Of a stretch of DNA of 41,090 nucleotides, positions 22,229-30,884 are shown piece after piece. This DNA comes from a virus. The position numbers and the translations under genes are program-made. The notes beneath the pieces were generated by a model. That model did no database searches. It was not told where the DNA came from and saw nothing but the letters and a program-made list of their open reading frames with translations. The stretch lies in IMG/VR virus record IMGVR_UViG_3300035698_004947, positions 1 through 41,090 of that record. One strand, 5' to 3'. Each line of letters starts with the position of its first letter. Within the stretch, counting starts at the first letter, position 1.

Positions 22229-22720
22229 ATGTCTGGAATAGTAAAAGATTTAGGACCTTGTCAAGTTTGGTTTAATTCAGCAAGTGTAGGAAAGACTTTC
22301 GGAGATGTAATATTCAGAGATACAGGAGAAAGTCGCCCTGTGCATGAGGATGAAAAGGGTGTAACACCAGTTGATAGTATTAGGGTTGGCAGAAATGTTG
22401 AAGTGGAAGTGCCTATGACTAGACAAAGTTTGGCAGAATTAGCAATAGTTATTCCGGGGGCTTCAGTAGACGGAACTCTAATGGATGTAGATAATCAAGT
22501 TGGAGTTTCAAGATATGATGCGGCTTTGGAATTGATTATTAAACCAATTGTAGATAATGTAGTAAGTGCGTCTATTAATTGGTTGACGATTTCTTTAGCT
22601 TCACCGGAGATCGATGCCGAAGTTGTTTATAACAACGAAGGACAGAGAGTTTTCAAAGTTATTTTTAAGGCATTCCCAGATCCGACAACTGGTAAGATTT
22701 ATAGTATCGGTTCAGCATAA
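22229..22720 (+). CDS. Major tail (tube) protein
   Basis: The 163-residue beta-rich protein lies between the terminator and the tail chaperone genes, the standard location. It contains DLGPCQVWF at the start and a central VGRNVEVEVPMTRQSLAELA. AGAGAGGGGGAATAAAA gives a strong ribosome-binding site, fitting high expression. The fold (gpV-like tube) is inferred from length, composition and order. Confidence 0.75.
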   Translation: MSGIVKDLGPCQVWFNSASVGKTFGDVIFRDTGESRPVHEDEKGVTPVDSIRVGRNVEVEVPMTRQSLAELAIVIPGASVDGTLMDVDNQVGVSRYDAALELIIKPIVDNVVSASINWLTISLASPEIDAEVVYNNEGQRVFKVIFKAFPDPTTGKIYSIGSA

Positions 22721-22750
22721 AAATTTTAGCCGACGGGAGGTGAACTATAA

Positions 22751-23038
22751 ATGTCTAAATACAATGCCGATGAAGAATCTTTATTTGAGCCTTTAGAGAT
22801 TGTTTTAGAAGGAAAAAAACATACCATCAATAAAATCACCAATAAGATGATGGATGAAGTAATGGAGATTGGGAAAAAGAAAGATGATATGAATATCCTT
22901 TTGAAGCAAGTAGCAGTTTTCTTAGGTGGTAAACCAGAGGACTATGAAAATATCGACATAAGAAAAATAGGGGCAGTCCTAAGATTCATCACCGATTCTT
23001 ATACTCAGCAGATAGGGACAAAAGGAAAAAACGCCTAA
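22751..23038 (+). CDS. Tail assembly chaperone (gpG-like)
   Basis: The 95-residue acidic/helical protein sits directly between tail-tube and tape-measure genes, as lambda gpG does. Near its end is a slippery A AAA AAC in the correct frame, and the -1 frame is open into the next ORF. The unshifted product would be made in excess. GGGAGGTGAAC upstream is a strong ribosome-binding site. It is believed to chaperone the tape measure during tail assembly. Confidence 0.8.
   Translation: MSKYNADEESLFEPLEIVLEGKKHTINKITNKMMDEVMEIGKKKDDMNILLKQVAVFLGGKPEDYENIDIRKIGAVLRFITDSYTQQIGTKGKNA
23026..23032 (+). promoter_or_regulatory. Programmed -1 frameshift site (A AAA AAC)
   Basis: The heptamer reads A-AAA-AAC in the zero frame of the G-like gene (codons ggA AAA AAC), 3 nt before its TAA at 23036. 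After a -1 slip the frame reads without stops through 23056 into the second ORF. Such a site between tail-tube and tape-measure genes is a conserved siphovirus feature. Confidence 0.8.
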
Positions 23039-23055
23039 GGGGGAAAGCAGAACAG

Positions 23056-23328
23056 ATGGCAGTTATTGCAACTGCTTTTCCCGGGCTTTTTAATTATAAA
23101 TTTCTGTTGAATTTAGATTATAGGGATTTTCTTTTCTGGTTTAGGGAAGCATTGAAAAAGAATATTTTGGATCACATTGGTCAAATTCAGGCAGTTAGAA
23201 TTGCTATGTCCACAAACGAAGGGTATAGCAGAACTATATCTGAATTACGAATGCATTTACGAACATTAGATATTGGTAAAGAAAAGGCAGTTAAAGAAAG
23301 TTGGGAAAGTTTAAAACAGATGGAGTAA
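23056..23328 (+). CDS. Tail assembly chaperone T-like part, made as a -1 frameshift fusion
   Basis: This ORF is in the -1 frame relative to the G-like gene and is continuous with it from 23032. The product has an aromatic-rich start (FPGLFNYKFLLNLDYRDFLFWF) and a helical end. An ATG at 23056 exists, with AAGGGGGAAAG 9 nt or more upstream, but the normal route in siphoviruses is the frameshift fusion (22751-23328). The longer G-T fusion would bind the tape measure and tail-tube subunits. Confidence 0.75.
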   Translation: MAVIATAFPGLFNYKFLLNLDYRDFLFWFREALKKNILDHIGQIQAVRIAMSTNEGYSRTISELRMHLRTLDIGKEKAVKESWESLKQME

Positions 23329-23331
23329 AAA

Positions 23332-25299
23332 ATGTTTAACGCAGGTGCGATTGTTGGAAAATTAAAATTAGATAAAGGCAAATGGGATTCCTCTATAAAA
23401 GGGGCAAGCCGGGGCCTTATTGGTCTTAGAAATAAGTCAGCCGCTTTCGGTCAGGCCCTTAGAAGTCATTGGATTGCGATAACAGCCGCAGTAATAGGGA
23501 CTGTAATGGCTCTCAAAAAAATTGGGGATCTCTATAAGGGAATTCTTAAAGTAACTTCTACCGTAGAGCAATTTCAAGTTAGATTAGATTCTCTCTTAGG
23601 TAGTGCCAAAGAAGGTAATAAAGTTTTTAAAGAAATGGCGGAGTTAGCCGGGAGAGTGCCAAAGACCTATGAGGAAATTATGGCGGCGGCTACGGATCTA
23701 TCCGGTGTTTTCCGAGATGGAAGTGAAGAAATAAAAAAGATAATGCCTATCATAGTTGATATCTCGGCAGGAACAGGAATGGCGGTTCGAGAAGTTACTT
23801 CCCAGATAATCAGAATGTATTCAGCCGGTGCGGCGGCGGCTGATATGTTTAGAGAAAGAGGTGTTTTGGCGGCCTTGGGATTTCAGGCCGGAGTATCTTA
23901 TACAGCCAAACAAACGATGGATCAGGTTACAGGAATTTGGGAATCAGGAGTTGGAAAGTATGTAGGGGCTTCCCTAAAGTTAGCCGACACTTGGGAAGGT
24001 GCTATGTCGATGATGGGTGATGCTTGGTTTAATTTTAAAAGGGCAATCGGGGAAAAGTTTTTTGAAGCAATCAAATCTGACATAAACGCAATCCTTGAAT
24101 TGATAAGAATAAGCAAACAAGAAACTGGTAAATATGTAGAGGTAACCGAAAAATTAAAAGATGCTTTATTAGAAGGGTATAAAACTGGAATAGACTTTGC
24201 AGTATCTATGATTGCCATGATGGGGCAAGTTATAGATGCTTGGAATGAATTTAGACGGGTAACAAATTTAGCTCATCTCGGATTATTAAAAATTGAACGA
24301 ACAGTAGAAACTTTTTCTTTTATAGAAAGATTTAAACAATTTTTGGACTTTGGTGATGCAAGTAAATCAATAGATGAAATAACAGAAAAAATTGATGGTT
24401 TAGCACGCCAATCAGTTAAGTTAGGAGAAAGAGCAGATGCTGATTGGTCTGAAAGAATAAAAGAAGGTATTGAAAGTGTAAAACAGGCCTTAGACGAATT
24501 AAAATCAAAACAAGCAGAAGTAACGGAAGAAATAAGCGAGAAGGTTGTAGCGGAAGAAGTAAAGACATCAGCCGCAGTATTAAAAATAAGACAGACTTTT
24601 ACTGATAGATTATTTGAGTTAACTCATAGTGAGTTTGAATACAAGAAGAAAAAATTAGAAGAATTAAAACAGAAGTATTTAGAGGCCGGTATTTCAATAG
24701 TAGATATTACTAAATGGTGGACTAAGGAAATAGAAGAAATACAGAAAAAAACAGTAGAAAAAAGCAAAAATTGGTTCGAGCAGATGACTGATAGTTTTGA
24801 TGTGATGGAAGAAGCCGGTAAGAATTGTTTTAATGCAATGGCAAATGCTTTTAGCGATTTCTTTATTGATGTTATAGAAGGGGAATTGAAAAGTTTAGGG
24901 GATTATTTAGATAGTTTCTTTAATGCTGTTTTAAGGGCCTTGGCCCAAGTGTTAGCCCAGATAATAGCGGTAAGGATATGGAGTGCTTTCTTGGGAATAG
25001 GGGCGGCAGGGGCGAAGGTTACGGCAACCGGTGCACTTTCAGCTACGCCGACAGCCCAAGAGGGGACTCCGTATGTTCCTTATACCGGATTTTTTAAACT
25101 TCATGAAGGGGAAAAGGTAACCCCTAAATATGCCGCAGGGAGAGAAGAAGCATTACCACTAACTATTTATAATCTGATTACCCCGGAAGCTGTTGCACAA
25201 GCAATGTCGGGTAGAGAAGGGAAAAATGTAATTGTGAATGTGATAGACACCAATTCATTACGGGGTGGATCAATTAGGAAAGCAATACAAAGGGGATAA
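23332..25299 (+). CDS. Tape measure protein, 655 aa
   Basis: The protein begins with an MFNAGAIVGKLKLDKGKWDSS segment typical of tape-measure N-termini. It has a hydrophobic helix (about 45-65), long helical regions with periodic Leu/Ile, a conserved-looking central part (GVLAALGFQAGVSYTAKQT), and a C-terminal region with Ala/Gly-rich helices (LAQVLAQIIAVRIWSAFLGIGAAG). At about 0.15 nm per residue the tail would be near 100 nm; this is a rule of thumb. It lies 3 nt after the chaperone ORF. Confidence 0.88.
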   Translation: MFNAGAIVGKLKLDKGKWDSSIKGASRGLIGLRNKSAAFGQALRSHWIAITAAVIGTVMALKKIGDLYKGILKVTSTVEQFQVRLDSLLGSAKEGNKVFKEMAELAGRVPKTYEEIMAAATDLSGVFRDGSEEIKKIMPIIVDISAGTGMAVREVTSQIIRMYSAGAAAADMFRERGVLAALGFQAGVSYTAKQTMDQVTGIWESGVGKYVGASLKLADTWEGAMSMMGDAWFNFKRAIGEKFFEAIKSDINAILELIRISKQETGKYVEVTEKLKDALLEGYKTGIDFAVSMIAMMGQVIDAWNEFRRVTNLAHLGLLKIERTVETFSFIERFKQFLDFGDASKSIDEITEKIDGLARQSVKLGERADADWSERIKEGIESVKQALDELKSKQAEVTEEISEKVVAEEVKTSAAVLKIRQTFTDRLFELTHSEFEYKKKKLEELKQKYLEAGISIVDITKWWTKEIEEIQKKTVEKSKNWFEQMTDSFDVMEEAGKNCFNAMANAFSDFFIDVIEGELKSLGDYLDSFFNAVLRALAQVLAQIIAVRIWSAFLGIGAAGAKVTATGALSATPTAQEGTPYVPYTGFFKLHEGEKVTPKYAAGREEALPLTIYNLITPEAVAQAMSGREGKNVIVNVIDTNSLRGGSIRKAIQRG

Positions 25300-25301
25300 A
25301 A

Positions 25302-25637
25302 ATGTCTGATTTTGCTTTAGCAAGAGAAAGTATAGAAGAAGTTTTAGATTTCCCTGTTCAAATTTCTCAGTTTGAGAATAGGGCGGAACAACGAAGATTG
25401 AAGTTCGATAAAAAGATTGCCGCATTTAAGATCGTAACACCATTTTTAATAAAGACTCAGATGCAAACATATAGGGCTTTTTTAATATCCAAATACGGGC
25501 CTTTAACTGAATTCACTTTTACAAGTCCATTTGACGATATTGAATATACAGTAAGATTTGTGCCTAATTCTTTTAAGACTATTTATAAGCAGGGAGTTTT
25601 TCAATGCGAGTTTGAATTCGAGGTATTAGACGAATGA
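25302..25637 (+). CDS. Minor tail protein (gpM-like)
   Basis: The protein of 111 residues starts just after the tape measure, where lambda gpM lies. The LDFPVQISQFENRAEQRRL and FTSPFDDIEYTVRFVPNSF segments resemble small tail-tip proteins (gpM / DUF2460-type). Beta-rich composition fits. It overlaps the gpL-like gene by 4 nt. Confidence 0.7.
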   Translation: MSDFALARESIEEVLDFPVQISQFENRAEQRRLKFDKKIAAFKIVTPFLIKTQMQTYRAFLISKYGPLTEFTFTSPFDDIEYTVRFVPNSFKTIYKQGVFQCEFEFEVLDE

Positions 25638-26248
25638 GAGATATAGACAGCACTTTTAAAGAACAGAAAAATAAAGAGACTAATAAGCCGGTAAGGTTAT
25701 ATACAATTTACGATTATGATGGGGCTGGCACTAATCTTTATCTTGCTGAGTTTGAAAGAAATTTGACTTATGATGGACAGGAATATGTGAAATTCCCTGT
25801 TTCTTTTGAAACTATTGGGGAAAACACAAGAGGGGAAATAGATGCAATCAAATTGACTTTAAGTAATGTATCGAGGCTGATTCAGGGATATTTAGAAACC
25901 TATAATTTAAGGGATAAAAAAGTTTCTATAAAGTCAGTATGGTTGGATCATCTTGATGATACGGATGCTTATCTCGAAGATATTTTCTATATAGATAATT
26001 ATACCGCAGATCAATTCAATGTGGTTTTCACATTATTAAGTAAATATGATGTGTTGGATTTGAATTTACCGTCGGAGAGATATTCAAGAAATTATTGCCG
26101 ATATAAACTATTCAAGGGAACAGAATGCGGATATTCCGGGGCAGAAACCACATGTAATAGGACCTTACAGAGATGTAGGGAAATAGGAAATACTGGAAGG
26201 TTCGGTGGTTTTCCTTCCATTCCACAAAGAAGGCTAATAGTCGGATGA
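25634..26248 (+). CDS. Minor tail protein L-like, with Cys-rich C-terminus
   Basis: The 204-residue protein has the gpL layout: an N-terminal beta region (VRLYTIYDYDGAGTNLYLAEFERNLTYDG) and a C-terminal YCRYKLFKGTECGYSG...TCNRTLQRCREIGNTGRFGGFP segment. The four Cys of this tail bind a 4Fe-4S cluster in lambda gpL. All four Cys and the GxxxRFGGFP motif are present, so a cluster is likely here. It is the L step of an M-L-K-I/J gene order. Confidence 0.85.
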   Translation: MRDIDSTFKEQKNKETNKPVRLYTIYDYDGAGTNLYLAEFERNLTYDGQEYVKFPVSFETIGENTRGEIDAIKLTLSNVSRLIQGYLETYNLRDKKVSIKSVWLDHLDDTDAYLEDIFYIDNYTADQFNVVFTLLSKYDVLDLNLPSERYSRNYCRYKLFKGTECGYSGAETTCNRTLQRCREIGNTGRFGGFPSIPQRRLIVG

Positions 26249-26646
26249 CAGAGAAAGAACTGATTGAAAAATATCTGGGAACACCATATCATCATAGAGG
26301 CAGGGATCTAACCGGTTTGGATTGTTGGGGATTGATAATAAACATATATAAGAATCTGGGTATAGAGGTTCTGGATTTAGATAGTTATGAAAAAGAATGG
26401 CCAAAACAAGGGGCGAATCTTTTTGTTGAAAACTATTATTCTAAATGGAAAAAACAAAAAGAGCCTAAATTCTTGGATGTTCTTTTATTTACAAATTCAA
26501 AGAATGTGATTTTCCATGCAGGTATTTATTTAAGTGCAGGAAGATTCATTCATGTTTGCGAAGTGCCGGGAGTGGTTGTTACGAATTTAGATATAGGCAA
26601 ATGGGGGAAAATGCTAGAAGGATTTCATAGATATGATAACAGTTAA
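26245..26646 (+). CDS. NlpC/P60 tail tip peptidase (gpK-like)
   Basis: The catalytic Cys lies in GLDCWGLI and the His in FHAGIYL, giving the NlpC/P60 cysteine peptidase pattern. Unlike lambda gpK, the JAMM-type N-domain is missing, as in several shorter homologues. It probably cuts peptide links in peptidoglycan during infection or acts in tip assembly. It is coupled to L by an overlap (ATGA-type) and to the I/J-like gene by 14 nt. Confidence 0.85.
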   Translation: MTEKELIEKYLGTPYHHRGRDLTGLDCWGLIINIYKNLGIEVLDLDSYEKEWPKQGANLFVENYYSKWKKQKEPKFLDVLLFTNSKNVIFHAGIYLSAGRFIHVCEVPGVVVTNLDIGKWGKMLEGFHRYDNS

Positions 26647-28393
26647 ATATATTCCTAATATATTAGATAAAAATAACCGGGTAGAGAAGCAGTTAAAATA
26701 TTCAAGAAGGAAACTGCTTAGGGCTTTTCTCGATGAGACTGGTTTTGCCTATGGAGATAAAAGAATAATTATATCCGGAAAGGTAGAAGAAGATTTATCA
26801 AAATTTATTGAAAATGGAGATGAAATTTTAATTGTCCCGGATATTACCGCCCCTGTTTTCGCAGTTGTGGCCCTTGTGTTAACGACGGTAGCAAAACTTG
26901 GCTTTTTAACAATCGCATTAGGGATTGTTGCGGCGGTAACTGCTGTGGCGGCTCGGAAGGTAACTCCACCGGCCCTTGCTAACATAGTAGCTCAACCGAG
27001 GATGCCAAGTTTTGGAATAAGTGGGGGTGGATCAATAAGAAGTGGAAGCGGTTCAAGTGGAGGAATAGATACAAGTTCTCCGACTTATGGATGGGAAGGG
27101 ATCAGAACAGTTCAGGAAGTAGGATTGACTATTCCGGTTGTTTATGGCGAACATAAAGTCGGTGGAAATATCATTAGTGCTTATATCAAAAGTAATGGCG
27201 ATAAGAATTATTTGAATGTGCTTTTAGCATTAGGGCAGGGAGAAATTGAAAGTATAGATGGAATAAAAGCCAATGATAATCCGATCGCCAATTTTGATGG
27301 AATAACAACAACCAAAAAATATGGGACTACTGGACAATCTGTAATACCAAATTTTAATGATTCACATAATCTTTATACTGTAAGTGTATCTTTACCTCAA
27401 AATAATCCACATACCTATACAACATTTGATAGTGATGTCGAGGGATTTGATATTCTTTTACAATTACCTTCTGGGTTATTTCTACAAGAAGTAGATAGTG
27501 GGAAAATAAAATCTTGGAGTATTACATATAAAGTCGAATATAAGATTCATGGAAATGGCGGATGGGTTGATTTAGGTTCGACTACTATTACAGAAAAATC
27601 AAGATCAGTAATAAGAAGAATTTATAGTAAAAGAGGTTTAGCGGCGAATAAGTATGATGTAAAGGTAACCAAAACTTCTGCTGATAGTGATTTCAGGCAT
27701 TATGGGGATTTGTCTTGGTCGCAGATAGATGAAATAAAGACAGATGATTATAGTTATCCTAATATAGCCTTATTATCAATCGAAGCCTTGGCAAGTGGAC
27801 AGTTAAGTGGTGGAATACCTAATTTTACTTGCATTGAAAAAGGATTGAAAATCAGTATTCCGGATGTGAAGAATACCGGAGTGCCGGTTGATTGGGAAGA
27901 TTATTATTGGGATCCTGTTGCGGAAAAATATAAATTATTCTCCGATGATACTGTATTGACTTGGGATGATGTAACTTATGTTACTAAGTATTGTGCGAAT
28001 CCTATCTGGTGTATAAAAGATTTACAAGTAAATGACAGATATGGATTAGGTGAATTTATTGGCGAGTCAGCAATAAATGCTAATTTAACATTAGAACAGA
28101 GTAGGCATTGTGAGGAGAAAGTTTCTGATGGAAATGGTGGATATGAAAAAAGATTTAGATTAGATGTAGTTTTAGATGGGCCGGGAAAAGCCTTAGATGT
28201 TATTACTCAGTTGGCTTTAATATGTAGAGGACTAATTTTTTATTCAGCCGGAAAAGCAAATATCATAATTGACAAACCGGGAACCCCTACTCAATTATTC
28301 ACTATGGGGAATATCATCAAGGATAGTTTTGTTCAGAATTGGAAATCTGTGAAGGATATTCCGAATGTTCTTGAAGTGCAGATTTTTAGATAA
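26633..28393 (+). CDS. Tail tip I/J-like protein, N-terminal part of a split J
   Basis: Residues 1-70 form a beta-grasp-like domain followed by a long hydrophobic, Ala/Val-rich stretch (about 75-110), as in lambda gpI. A Gly/Ser-rich linker leads to a typical gpJ N-domain (IPVVYGEHKVGGNIISAY, LNVLLALGQGEIESIDGIKAND). It ends at TAA 28391-28393 with NVLEVQIFR, just where J proteins continue with FLDKDNDYRQE, a motif found in the next ORF in the +1 frame. The gene is thus an I-J fusion whose J part is interrupted by one frame change at a T5 run (28383-28387). Confidence 0.8.
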   Translation: MITVKYIPNILDKNNRVEKQLKYSRRKLLRAFLDETGFAYGDKRIIISGKVEEDLSKFIENGDEILIVPDITAPVFAVVALVLTTVAKLGFLTIALGIVAAVTAVAARKVTPPALANIVAQPRMPSFGISGGGSIRSGSGSSGGIDTSSPTYGWEGIRTVQEVGLTIPVVYGEHKVGGNIISAYIKSNGDKNYLNVLLALGQGEIESIDGIKANDNPIANFDGITTTKKYGTTGQSVIPNFNDSHNLYTVSVSLPQNNPHTYTTFDSDVEGFDILLQLPSGLFLQEVDSGKIKSWSITYKVEYKIHGNGGWVDLGSTTITEKSRSVIRRIYSKRGLAANKYDVKVTKTSADSDFRHYGDLSWSQIDEIKTDDYSYPNIALLSIEALASGQLSGGIPNFTCIEKGLKISIPDVKNTGVPVDWEDYYWDPVAEKYKLFSDDTVLTWDDVTYVTKYCANPIWCIKDLQVNDRYGLGEFIGESAINANLTLEQSRHCEEKVSDGNGGYEKRFRLDVVLDGPGKALDVITQLALICRGLIFYSAGKANIIIDKPGTPTQLFTMGNIIKDSFVQNWKSVKDIPNVLEVQIFR

Positions 28394-30392
28394 AGATAAT
28401 GATTATAGACAGGAGGTAGTTTCTTATATAGATAGGGATTCTCTTATTGCCGGAAATCCAATGAGGAAGGCCCAGATTAAATTATTGACAACAAGAAAAT
28501 CCCAAGCAATAAGGGAAGCAAGATATACCTTGAAAGCGGCCAAATATATAACCCGGACTATCGGCTTCAAGGCCGGGATCGATGCGATTGCTTGTCAAGC
28601 CGGGGAGTTGATTTCAGTTTCTCATGATGTTCCATTGTGGGGATATTCGGGAAGGGTAAAAACTGGATCGACTACTTCAAAGGTAATGGTAGATCAAGAT
28701 TTAGTTGTGTCCCCAGATACAAATTATAGGGTAATGATTCAATTTAAGGATAATACAATGTCGGCAGTAAAGACAGTTACAAATGCACCCGGGGAACATA
28801 ATGAAATTACTATTGATGGAACTTTCGCCCAAACCCCAAGCGAATACGATAAATATGTTTTTGGTGAAGTAGATAAGATAAAGAAAGATTTCAGGCTCGT
28901 ATCAATGCTAAGAGATGATCGGGATGAAATCCAAATAGTGGCAGTCGAATATAATGAGGATGTTTATGACGATAGTGAAATCACAATACCAGAAAATAAT
29001 TATTCTTTGTTGGATTTATCTATTATGAATGTAGAAAATTTAGTATTGACGGAAAGATTAGTTAAGATGCAAGACGGAACTATTGAAGATGCGATTGATG
29101 TATGGTTTGATATACCGGATTGGGATGCTCATAATTTTGTAAGGAGATTTTCAAAAGTAAGAATCTATCTTTCGGAAAATAATATTGACTGGACATTAAG
29201 AGGGGAAACTTTAACAAGGCATTATCCGATCATAGGGGATTTAAAGGATAAGACTGCTTATTATGTTAAGGTAGTAACAGTAACAGATGATTTAGCTGAA
29301 GGTTCTTTAACCAATTCACCGACGGGCAATATCACAATAGAGGGAAAATCCGCACCCCCTTCTGATGTATCTTCTTTCTTGATAAATCAAAATAGAGATA
29401 GATTAATATTCGGATGGACAGAAATAGAGGATGTTGATGTTTGGGGATATGAAATAAGGAAAGGAAGCACTTGGGATAACGGAATAAAAATAACTTTTGT
29501 GCAGGGGAATAGATATCTTACCACAGAACTTGAAGAAGCCGCCGATCAGCATTATTGGATTAAGGCGATTGATACAAGTAATAACTATTCGACTACTCCG
29601 ACGGAAGCGGTGATCACAATAGATAATATCCCTTTTAGAAATTTAATTAAAGAATATTCAGAACAGACAGATTGGTTGGGGGAAAGGGCAGATACTTATA
29701 AAGATGGCAACAATTTAAAAGTAAGGGATCATCCGACTTGGGGAGAACTGGCTTCGGAAACTTGGGGAGATTTAGCCGCTTTGACTTGGGGAACTTTAGG
29801 CCCGGGAGTATTGACCGGGAAATATATCACATTAGTAAAGGATCTTACTTATGTATGCACAGTATATGTATATATAGAATTAGTTACTGCAATGTCAGGA
29901 GGAGGAGGAGAAAGATTTGATACTGATCCGAGTTCAAGATTTGATGATAGACCGACTTTAAGATTTATAGGAGATGAAACTATTGGGGCAACCGGTTTAG
30001 AAATAAAGACTTCCGATAATGGTGCTGATTGGACAGAATGGTTGGCTTATCAAATTGGGGATTACAAGTGCAGATATTACCAGTTGAGGTTGACTTTAAC
30101 AAGAGATAGTTTAGATGATGACTTGTTATGTTCGAAATTCGATCATTTTGCCGACCTGCCGGATATAGATGAATATGGAGATAGTGCGGTTGCGGATGCA
30201 GGGGCAGGGAAAGGTATTACTTTTGAAAAGACTTTTCATGAAGAACCGGTTGTAAACATTAATATTGTTTCGGGTGATGGAATTTATTATAAAACTTCAA
30301 GCAAAGACACCGTCGGTATGACGGTAAAATTATATGATGCCGGGGGAGTGGCAAAAACGGGAGATTTTGAATATCACATTCATGGAATATAA
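28365..30392 (+). CDS. Tail tip J-like protein, C-terminal part
   Basis: This 675-residue ORF continues the J protein: FLDKDNDYRQEVVSY at once after the join, then the hub domains (KAAKYITRTIGFKAGIDAIACQAGELISVSHDVPLWGYSGRV). Fibronectin-type-III-like repeats (about 225-320 and 335-425) and a C-terminal domain ending FEYHIHGI follow. ATG 28365 has GAAGGAT upstream with fair spacing, so separate translation is possible. Otherwise a +1 shift near 28383 would join it to the upstream ORF into about 1250 residues, similar to I plus J of lambda. It should contact the host receptor. Confidence 0.8.
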   Translation: MFLKCRFLDKDNDYRQEVVSYIDRDSLIAGNPMRKAQIKLLTTRKSQAIREARYTLKAAKYITRTIGFKAGIDAIACQAGELISVSHDVPLWGYSGRVKTGSTTSKVMVDQDLVVSPDTNYRVMIQFKDNTMSAVKTVTNAPGEHNEITIDGTFAQTPSEYDKYVFGEVDKIKKDFRLVSMLRDDRDEIQIVAVEYNEDVYDDSEITIPENNYSLLDLSIMNVENLVLTERLVKMQDGTIEDAIDVWFDIPDWDAHNFVRRFSKVRIYLSENNIDWTLRGETLTRHYPIIGDLKDKTAYYVKVVTVTDDLAEGSLTNSPTGNITIEGKSAPPSDVSSFLINQNRDRLIFGWTEIEDVDVWGYEIRKGSTWDNGIKITFVQGNRYLTTELEEAADQHYWIKAIDTSNNYSTTPTEAVITIDNIPFRNLIKEYSEQTDWLGERADTYKDGNNLKVRDHPTWGELASETWGDLAALTWGTLGPGVLTGKYITLVKDLTYVCTVYVYIELVTAMSGGGGERFDTDPSSRFDDRPTLRFIGDETIGATGLEIKTSDNGADWTEWLAYQIGDYKCRYYQLRLTLTRDSLDDDLLCSKFDHFADLPDIDEYGDSAVADAGAGKGITFEKTFHEEPVVNINIVSGDGIYYKTSSKDTVGMTVKLYDAGGVAKTGDFEYHIHGI

Positions 30393-30407
30393 AAAGGAGA
30401 GTAAAAG

Positions 30408-30884
30408 ATGAACACTACAACTATTCTGGAATTAAAGAAACCGGAAAATGCAGATTCAGCCCTTGTTGGTGATCTAAACGATAATGCAGATAAGATCGAT
30501 ACACTAGCAAAAACAGATATTGAGTATGTCATTAATGGGGGTGGTGAGCCAATCACTACCGGGATAAAAGATGATTTGAGAATAGATTTTAACTGCACAA
30601 TAAAAAAAGTAACATTAGTTGGTAGCCCAAGTGGAAGCATCGTAATAGATATATGGAAATGCACTTATGCAGATTTTGATGATTCAACACATCCTGTCGA
30701 CGGAGATTCGATTACTGCCGCCGCACCGCCTACAATAAGTGGGGCTGTAAAGTCGGAAGATTCTACTATTTCCGGTTGGACTGTAGCAATTACCGCAGGA
30801 GATATTTTACGATTTAATGTAGATTCTTGTGCAACTATGGAAAAGGTAACAATTATTTTAACTGTCGAAAGGACAGGAGCATAA
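30408..30884 (+). CDS. Tail fibre protein with beta-sandwich C-domain, 158 aa
   Basis: The N-terminus (LELKKPENADSALVGDLNDNADKID) is the common fibre attachment motif of phage tail proteins. The C-terminal part (about 55-158) is a beta-sandwich-like domain with SGSIVIDIWK and DILRFNVDSCATMEKVTIILTVE. The C-domain resembles that of the protein at 32343. AAAAGGAGAGTAAAAG lies upstream; the stop overlaps the next ATG (TAATG). Confidence 0.7.
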   Translation: MNTTTILELKKPENADSALVGDLNDNADKIDTLAKTDIEYVINGGGEPITTGIKDDLRIDFNCTIKKVTLVGSPSGSIVIDIWKCTYADFDDSTHPVDGDSITAAAPPTISGAVKSEDSTISGWTVAITAGDILRFNVDSCATMEKVTIILTVERTGA

